NCBI GenBank assembly: GCA_028717985.1
Contig: JAQUMS010000004.1
Location: forward strand, 1-16,882
Source of the DNA: Candidatus Omnitrophota bacterium
Lineage (GTDB): Bacteria > Omnitrophota > Gorgyraeia > Gygaellales > Profunditerraquicolaceae
DNA length: 16,882 nt
Direction of reading: 5' to 3'
A program made the position numbers and the translations under genes. Positions 12,525 through 16,882 of the stretch are shown here, one piece after another. The notes below the pieces were generated by a model. The model saw only the letters and a list, made by a program, of their open reading frames with translations. It was not told the DNA's origin and ran no database searches. Each line of letters opens with the position of its first letter. Position 1 is the stretch's first letter.

Positions 12525-13298
12525 TTACCGACGAGAAACCGGCAAATTATTTTTTTTATTTGGTTCAAGAATAACCGCCTCACCACGGGCCGCGAGTGTG
12601 CGGCCAATTATAATTACTATACCCCGAACACCGCGTATAGCCATCCCGAAATTTAAGGCGGATTCGCAGTCAGAAGCGGAAGAAACCCGGTTAGCGACAG
12701 CGGTAGCGGCCGCGTCCGCGATAAGCGCATTATCGGCAATAACAACTACGGCATCCGCAGTCCCAAAACTTAAGGAATGACCGACAGTGCCGGAAGAAGT
12801 ACATATCCCATGGAAGGTTGACTGAGGATTAATTCTTAAAAAAATCTTCCCGGATAAAGGAGAATCGCCGGCAAATATCCCTACACGGACCGGCATGCGC
12901 GATTTTAAGAATATATCTCCGCCATTCTCCACAATAACATCACGATATCCTTTGCGAATAAGGCATTCCCCTATACCTTGAGCTATCGCGCCGGCCACCG
13001 CGGCCATAGGGCCTACGTTTGCCAGACGCGCCGCCCGGCTCATTTTTTTAACGATTGACGGGGCGGTCAACTCAACCACGATAGGTTTAAGGTTTTTTTG
13101 GAACAGGTCGTCCCGGATGCTATACTGTTCTATATCCGCACGGAAAGAGACTATCTTTTCTTCAAGAAAACCGGCTTCCAGCGGTTTATCAGTTAAAACC
13201 TGGAGGTCGGTTTCCATTACAGAAACTCTGCATTCATACAGCCGCCGGGTATAAATCCACTCCCGGTAAAATCTATCCTGATACAGCGTTGTCTTCAT
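12525..13298 (-). CDS. UPF0280 family protein (ApbE-like fold)
   Basis: This 257-residue protein matches the UPF0280 family, related in fold to the flavin transferase ApbE, with no settled biochemical role. Diagnostic segments are NVGPMAAVAGAIAQ (94-107), VENGGDIFLK (123-132), IFAGDSPLSGKI (141-152), GICTSSGTVGHSLSFG (164-179) and ADAVVVIADNALIADAAATAVAN (181-203). The length is usual for the family. Its ATG overlaps the upstream HAD gene's TGA by four bases (ATGA), which indicates translational coupling. A new promoter begins eight bases after its stop, so it is probably the last gene of the M20-PAC2-HAD group. The family's link to redox or cofactor chemistry in other genomes does not fix a function here. 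Confidence 0.92.
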   Translation of the reverse strand: MKTTLYQDRFYREWIYTRRLYECRVSVMETDLQVLTDKPLEAGFLEEKIVSFRADIEQYSIRDDLFQKNLKPIVVELTAPSIVKKMSRAARLANVGPMAAVAGAIAQGIGECLIRKGYRDVIVENGGDIFLKSRMPVRVGIFAGDSPLSGKIFLRINPQSTFHGICTSSGTVGHSLSFGTADAVVVIADNALIADAAATAVANRVSSASDCESALNFGMAIRGVRGIVIIIGRTLAARGEAVILEPNKKNNLPVSRR

Positions 13299-13969
13299 CT
13301 TTTGTCAAAAAAATTATGAGAAAGAACCAACCCCGAGGCTTTCAAATCCAGTTTCAGCTTTTCCGCTCCCTGATAAACAAACGCGCGAATCCCCAATCGT
13401 AAGGCTTCCTCAATCAAATCTTTACGATCATCGGTATAAAACACCTCCTCCGGTGCCAAACGCAAAAGCTCAAGTGCCTTCCGATAAATTTTGGGATCAG
13501 GCTTAACGACGCCTTCTTCGCACGAGGCGACAACATAATCAAAAACAGACAATACGCCGAAATGTTTTTTAATATACTCGTAATGAAGGATATTGATGTT
13601 AGACAAAAGAAGAACTTTATAATTCTGTTTTAAACACGGGATCAAAGAATGGAGGGTTTTATTATCATCGGTAAGGAAGAATATCTCATTCCAAATCGGC
13701 ACAAACTCCTCGTAGGAGAGAGAAAGACCCAGCATCTCTTTCACGCGGAGAAAAAAATCACGTGCGGAAATCCGGCCTTCTTCAAATGACCGGGTAAGAC
13801 CGGAATCAAAAAACAAAGCATAAATTTCCTGGGGAGATTTTGAAGTAAGACGGCAAATTCTTTGCGCGGCGATCAGATGATCAAAATTAACCAGCACATT
13901 GCCTAAATCAAAGATAACCGCTTTTACGGATGCACGTCCGGAGTTCATCAATCGTATTCCTAAAGACAC
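13295..13969 (-). CDS. HAD-superfamily subfamily IA hydrolase (phosphatase)
   Basis: The motifs of a cap-bearing HAD phosphatase are all visible: nucleophile Asp21 in VIFDLGNVLVNFD, motif II Ser123 in LLLSNIN, motif III Lys156 in VVKPDPKIY, and the acidic motif IV FYTDDRKD (178-184). The D-L-G-N-V form of motif I resembles YihX-type sugar-phosphate phosphatases, where the second Asp is replaced, so the substrate is probably a small phosphomonoester. Residues 35-105 form a helical cap. The frame begins at GTG 13969 just behind AAGAGGG, six bases after the PAC2 stop. ATG 13948, seven codons in and preceded by AGGA at nine bases, is an equally plausible start and leaves the conserved VKAVIFD intact. 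The stop overlaps the UPF0280 start. Confidence 0.9.
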   Translation of the reverse strand: MSLGIRLMNSGRASVKAVIFDLGNVLVNFDHLIAAQRICRLTSKSPQEIYALFFDSGLTRSFEEGRISARDFFLRVKEMLGLSLSYEEFVPIWNEIFFLTDDNKTLHSLIPCLKQNYKVLLLSNINILHYEYIKKHFGVLSVFDYVVASCEEGVVKPDPKIYRKALELLRLAPEEVFYTDDRKDLIEEALRLGIRAFVYQGAEKLKLDLKASGLVLSHNFFDKR

Positions 13970-13975
13970 GCCCTC

Positions 13976-14947
13976 TTAATTATTCTTTTCTTTTTTGTTT
14001 TTGTCCTTGAACAAATCAAGAAAACGGTCTTCGTAATCTTTATACACATTCCACCGGTCAAGCTCGGACTTCAATTCCTGGGCCTTAGAAATATCGCTGT
14101 TAACCTGTTGGAAAAGTTTTTCGATTTTTTCCTTTACTGACTGGGGGAGTTTGGTTAACTGGCTTAAAGATTTTTTGATCTTTTCGATTTCCTCTTCACC
14201 TATCGGACCCGGAGTCGGGCCAACCTTAAGATAATCAAGGAGATTATTAATCTGATTTTCCGACGCTTCCGCCTGGTCTATTAATTCCGAAAAATCGATT
14301 TTTATTTCAAGAATCTTGGCCGCGATATCCAAAACCGCATACGCGGCGCGGGGATTTTCAATCTGTATTGTATATAATGGGATTTCCCCCAACAGGCACA
14401 AGCCTTCAAAACCTTCCCGCTTTGCGACTCCCAGGAATAATCCGTTCATCCCGCTGATTTGACCTTCTGAAAGCATTTTCAGATTATATTTCTTGAGTGA
14501 GGCGTTAATGTCGGCGGATGTGGCGGTAAACCAGATATTCGGGGACTGTGTATGATCAATAGGCTGGGGCATCGCGGCGAACCCGAATATTTTTTTAACT
14601 TTATACTTTTTTGCTATGGAAAGAATCCTCATTGAGTATTCTTCCGCCATAGCCAGATCCGGCTGGGCGTCGCTGATAAAAATTATCAGATCATTTTTAC
14701 CGTCTTTATTTTTCCAGAAATAAAATTTACTCGCAGGCAATTCAGGCAGGGTCAAAACGCCTTCACGGACAATACTTTCAGTCAAATAAAAAAAATCTTC
14801 AGCCGGAATCGCGGCAAACTCTTCCGCTTTCAATTTATCTACCAGGTATGTCCCGGCACGGTATGCCACCTCCCCCATTCCCGGCCACGCCACAATAAGA
14901 TAAGGATTTTTTAATTTTGGCCTTTTTTTCATAGTAATATTTTCCAT
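13976..14947 (-). CDS. PAC2 family protein with coiled-coil C-terminal tail
   Basis: The PAC2 fold was named for proteasome assembly chaperones, but bacterial members are widespread and mostly uncharacterised. Recognisable features are the N-terminal LIVAWPGMGEVAY (17-29), a central DLIIFISDAQP strand, KKIFGFAAMPQ, and the glycine-rich ISGMNGLFLG segment, followed by LCLLGEIPLYTIQIENPRAA. From about residue 230 the sequence becomes charged and helical (EEEIEKIKKSLSQL, KEKIEKLF and on to the Lys-rich end KNKKEKNN), forming a probable coiled coil beyond the PAC2 core. The ATG is supported by AGGAG seven bases upstream. No proteasome subunit or Pup ligase gene is nearby, so a proteasome role is not supported here. 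It is followed six bases later by the HAD gene. Confidence 0.88.
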   Translation of the reverse strand: MENITMKKRPKLKNPYLIVAWPGMGEVAYRAGTYLVDKLKAEEFAAIPAEDFFYLTESIVREGVLTLPELPASKFYFWKNKDGKNDLIIFISDAQPDLAMAEEYSMRILSIAKKYKVKKIFGFAAMPQPIDHTQSPNIWFTATSADINASLKKYNLKMLSEGQISGMNGLFLGVAKREGFEGLCLLGEIPLYTIQIENPRAAYAVLDIAAKILEIKIDFSELIDQAEASENQINNLLDYLKVGPTPGPIGEEEIEKIKKSLSQLTKLPQSVKEKIEKLFQQVNSDISKAQELKSELDRWNVYKDYEDRFLDLFKDKNKKEKNN

Positions 14948-15047
14948 ATAAACGCTCCTGAGTTAAACTCTAAAACCGAAATCAAAATTCTCAAAAAATA
15001 TTTAAACCGCCCGCGCCGGAATTTTGGCTTTATTACACTCTATAAAT

Positions 15048-16214
15048 CTACTGCCGATTTTGAAATTTATAATTTTGTAAAAATTTTTCTAAAACCGCCG
15101 CGCCTTTATACAGATTCTCTACGCTTACATATTCATTTATGCAGTGGGCCTGTCCGGAACATCCGGCTCCGGTCGCAACAGCAGGAATCCCCTTATGCTG
15201 GAAAAACGTTATTACTGTCGCTCCTTCGGAACCTTTGACTCGGGAACGCACTCCACATTGCCTCGCCGCATCCTGTAATCCCGTAACCAGAGGATGCTTT
15301 TCGCTTATTTGATAGGGCTGTTGAATGCCCTGGATTTCAATCTCAAATTTTTTCGCGCGCGCCGCGATAATTTTTTTCAGGGCCGCGAGAATATCCGCGG
15401 AGCGTGTGCCGGGCAAAAATCTGAAGTCAAGTTCACATTCACACCAGTCTGCCACCACATTCACTTTATCCCCCCCCCGGATTGTCCCGAAATTAACTGT
15501 CGGGGGCCTTAAATATTGATTTTCTTTATATGCGAACTTCCACGCTTTGACATCTGTAAGCACGGCAGACATCGCGTCAATAGCATTCACCCCCATCCAG
15601 GGATACGCTCCATGCGCGCGTTTACCATGGATAATAACCTTCAGATGGATCAACCCTTTTTGGGCTACAACGATATCGAAATCATCCGCATCAAGAACCA
15701 GGGCGGCGCTTGGCTTTAATATCCCTTTATCGAGAAGAGGGATAAGCCCTAAACCCGACCCTGATTCTTCGTCAGCGGTCGCCGCCATGATTATATTATA
15801 CCCCAATGTTATCCGGTCCTCAATAAGACTCTGCATTACTTCCAAACTGCAGGCGAGATTACACTTGCAATCCGTTGAACCAAGGCCGAATAACTTTCCT
15901 TTAACAATTTTTCCCGCAAAGGGAGGATATTTCCAGTTTTTTCCCGAGGGGACAGTATCAAGATGGGGGGTGATCAACAGGGACGCCCCCGACTGCCCTG
16001 ATTTCCCGGAAGAAACCGGCTTCCCGGCCCCCGGCAAAACAGCTATAACGTTAGTGCGGTTCTTTTTAAATTCGTATACCGTCGGACTCAGTCCGATATC
16101 CTGTAAATAGCGCTTCACGAAATCCGCGATCCCCGATTCATTCCCAGGCGGATTTTCTGACTTTATAGCAATCAAATCGCGGGTAAGTTTTAATAGCCGT
16201 TTTTTATTTATCAT
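15048..16214 (-). CDS. M20 family metallopeptidase (ArgE/DapE/ACY1-like)
   Basis: M20 enzymes are cytoplasmic di-zinc hydrolases that cleave N-acyl amino acids or small peptides. The expected catalytic residues are present: His84 and catalytic Asp86 in ITPHLDTVPSG, bridging Asp115 in GLGSTDCK, catalytic Glu149 and metal ligand Glu150 in ADEES, Asp175 in LVLDADD, and the C-terminal His of GQAHCINEYV. The dimerisation domain shows GKRAHGAYPWMGVNAI (197-212). The length of 388 residues is normal. ArgE, DapE and acetylornithine deacetylases share these motifs, and substrate specificity cannot be chosen from sequence alone. A run of nine G residues on the coding strand (15478-15470) falls in the conserved RGGDKV segment. 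The Shine-Dalgarno site is weak. The gene follows fmdB by 32 bases. Confidence 0.93.
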   Translation of the reverse strand: MINKKRLLKLTRDLIAIKSENPPGNESGIADFVKRYLQDIGLSPTVYEFKKNRTNVIAVLPGAGKPVSSGKSGQSGASLLITPHLDTVPSGKNWKYPPFAGKIVKGKLFGLGSTDCKCNLACSLEVMQSLIEDRITLGYNIIMAATADEESGSGLGLIPLLDKGILKPSAALVLDADDFDIVVAQKGLIHLKVIIHGKRAHGAYPWMGVNAIDAMSAVLTDVKAWKFAYKENQYLRPPTVNFGTIRGGDKVNVVADWCECELDFRFLPGTRSADILAALKKIIAARAKKFEIEIQGIQQPYQISEKHPLVTGLQDAARQCGVRSRVKGSEGATVITFFQHKGIPAVATGAGCSGQAHCINEYVSVENLYKGAAVLEKFLQNYKFQNRQ

Positions 16215-16246
16215 ATCTCAAACATACGATAGCGCTCATTACGCGT

Positions 16247-16471
16247 TTAATGTCCACAGGTGGAACAATTACCTCCCGAACACCCTGAACATCCGCCCGA
16301 AGAAGCAGTAATATTACCACCTTTATCTTTGGAAGTAAAGGCAAAAGTTGAAAGAAGACGGGACACCTCTGAACCGGCGCATTCCGGGCATTGAATCGCC
16401 TCATCTTTACTGCGAACCAGATACTCAAATTTTTTTTTGCACGTACGGCACTCGTATTCGTATATAGGCAT
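16247..16471 (-). CDS. FmdB-family zinc ribbon protein
   Basis: This small 74-residue protein has the classic FmdB start MPIYEYECRTCKKKFE and two Cys pairs, Cys8/Cys11 and Cys28/Cys31, that form a zinc ribbon. The C-terminus is rich in Gly, Ser and Cys (GGCSGCSGGNC), as in many members. The family was named as a putative regulator of formamidase, but most members have no demonstrated role. GGTGGAG lies just before the ATG. A longer reading frame in another phase overlaps it and is not credible, since it lacks any family match. It sits between an Omp85 gene and an M20 peptidase gene, probably read through from upstream because no strong terminator precedes it. Confidence 0.93.
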   Translation of the reverse strand: MPIYEYECRTCKKKFEYLVRSKDEAIQCPECAGSEVSRLLSTFAFTSKDKGGNITASSGGCSGCSGGNCSTCGH

Positions 16472-16515
16472 ATCTCCACCACATGGATACCCCGCTCACT
16501 CACGGGTATTAATTA

Positions 16516-16882
16516 TTAAAAAACTTGGCTTAAACCAAACCAGATATGGGGATCTGATTTCGGCTCATTAATTGCCTGAGCGACATCAACTCTTATTATC
16601 ATACGTTCCAAAAACCCGAACGCGTCAAGATGCGCCCGAAGGCCTATACCGGCATCTTTTTTAAACGATGAACCGGAAAATGACGAATACCAGGATCGTC
16701 CGATATCAAAAAAACCGACTGCCTGAATTTTTCCCAAGGTTAACCAGTTTTTTAAAAAAGACATGTTCATATCGGACAATACCGGGAACCGGTATTCTAT
16801 CCCCGAAAGGATCATGTGTGATCCTTCGATCGTTTTACAGTCGTATCCCCGTAAACCATCATACCCTCCCAGAGATCGGAAG
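16516..16882 (-). CDS. Omp85/BamA-family outer membrane barrel protein, C-terminal part only
   Basis: Only the last 122 residues are in the window; the frame remains open to the right edge, so the in-frame ATG at 16815 is internal and not the true start. The visible part begins FRSLGGYDGLRGYD, which carries the LRGY motif conserved in the barrel of Omp85 and D15 surface antigens. It is followed by EYRFPV, alternating strand-like segments (IQAVGFFDIGRSWY, DAGIGLRAHLDAFG, MIIRVDVAQAI) and a terminal WFGLSQVF. The C-terminal Phe is the usual signal recognised by the BAM machinery. The protein should sit in the outer membrane and implies a Gram-negative envelope. BamA, TamA or a patatin-like fusion cannot be separated without the N-terminal POTRA or enzyme region. 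Confidence 0.9.
   Translation of the reverse strand, partial: FRSLGGYDGLRGYDCKTIEGSHMILSGIEYRFPVLSDMNMSFLKNWLTLGKIQAVGFFDIGRSWYSSFSGSSFKKDAGIGLRAHLDAFGFLERMIIRVDVAQAINEPKSDPHIWFGLSQVF

Noticed and set aside
14948..15047. Terminator or promoter between the M20 and PAC2 genes
   Set aside because: Only a weak GC-rich inverted sequence and AT-rich stretches are present, with no convincing stem plus T-tract or -35/-10 pair.
15547..16110. 187-residue plus-strand reading frame opposite the M20 peptidase
   Set aside because: It is antisense to a gene with all catalytic motifs and its translation has no domain-like pattern; the same applies to the other long plus-strand frames, for example 1769-2254 and 5369-5839.
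16204..16503. 99-residue minus-strand reading frame overlapping fmdB
   Set aside because: It is a different phase across a clear FmdB gene and shows no recognisable domain.

Overview
Every gene I can support in this window lies on the minus strand, so transcription runs from high to low coordinates. The window looks chromosomal and bacterial. It has an Omp85-type outer-membrane protein, so the cell envelope is Gram-negative, plus housekeeping genes (mnmE, folE, folC, purH) with Shine-Dalgarno sites and sigma70-like promoters. The mix of PAC2, UPF0280, KamA, paired D-Ala-D-Ala-ligase-like ATP-grasp genes and short dispersed repeats suggests an uncultivated lineage such as Omnitrophota. That placement is inference from gene content; no rRNA or taxonomic marker was examined.

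Layout, from the right edge. Positions 16882-12525 hold the C-terminal end of an Omp85 outer-membrane barrel, an FmdB-type zinc ribbon protein, an M20 metallopeptidase, a PAC2 protein with a coiled-coil tail, a HAD phosphatase and a UPF0280 protein. The last two overlap by four bases. Positions 12517-8947 look like a self-contained transcription unit: promoter, about 140 nt of structured leader ending in an intrinsic terminator, two tandem diverged ATP-grasp peptide-ligase-like genes, a lysine-2,3-aminomutase-like radical SAM gene (kamA), and a terminator. A 44-bp tandem repeat and a second terminator follow.

Positions 8732-1 begin with a near-consensus promoter and a leader of about 220 nt. 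They continue through an EF-G paralogue, a YchF-like protein that has lost its GTPase core, purH, folC, mnmE, a structured repeat region, folE and a truncated REC-GGDEF signalling gene. FolE starts tetrahydropterin synthesis, FolC makes and glutamylates folate, and PurH and MnmE both use folate one-carbon units. This stretch is therefore a folate and one-carbon neighbourhood headed by translation-factor-like proteins.

The best candidate for an undescribed system is the kamA plus two ATP-grasp ligase unit with its terminator-bearing leader. The sequence predicts formation of a beta-amino acid (probably beta-lysine) and its ATP-dependent ligation to unknown partners. Second is the headless YchF-like protein beside an EF-G paralogue.
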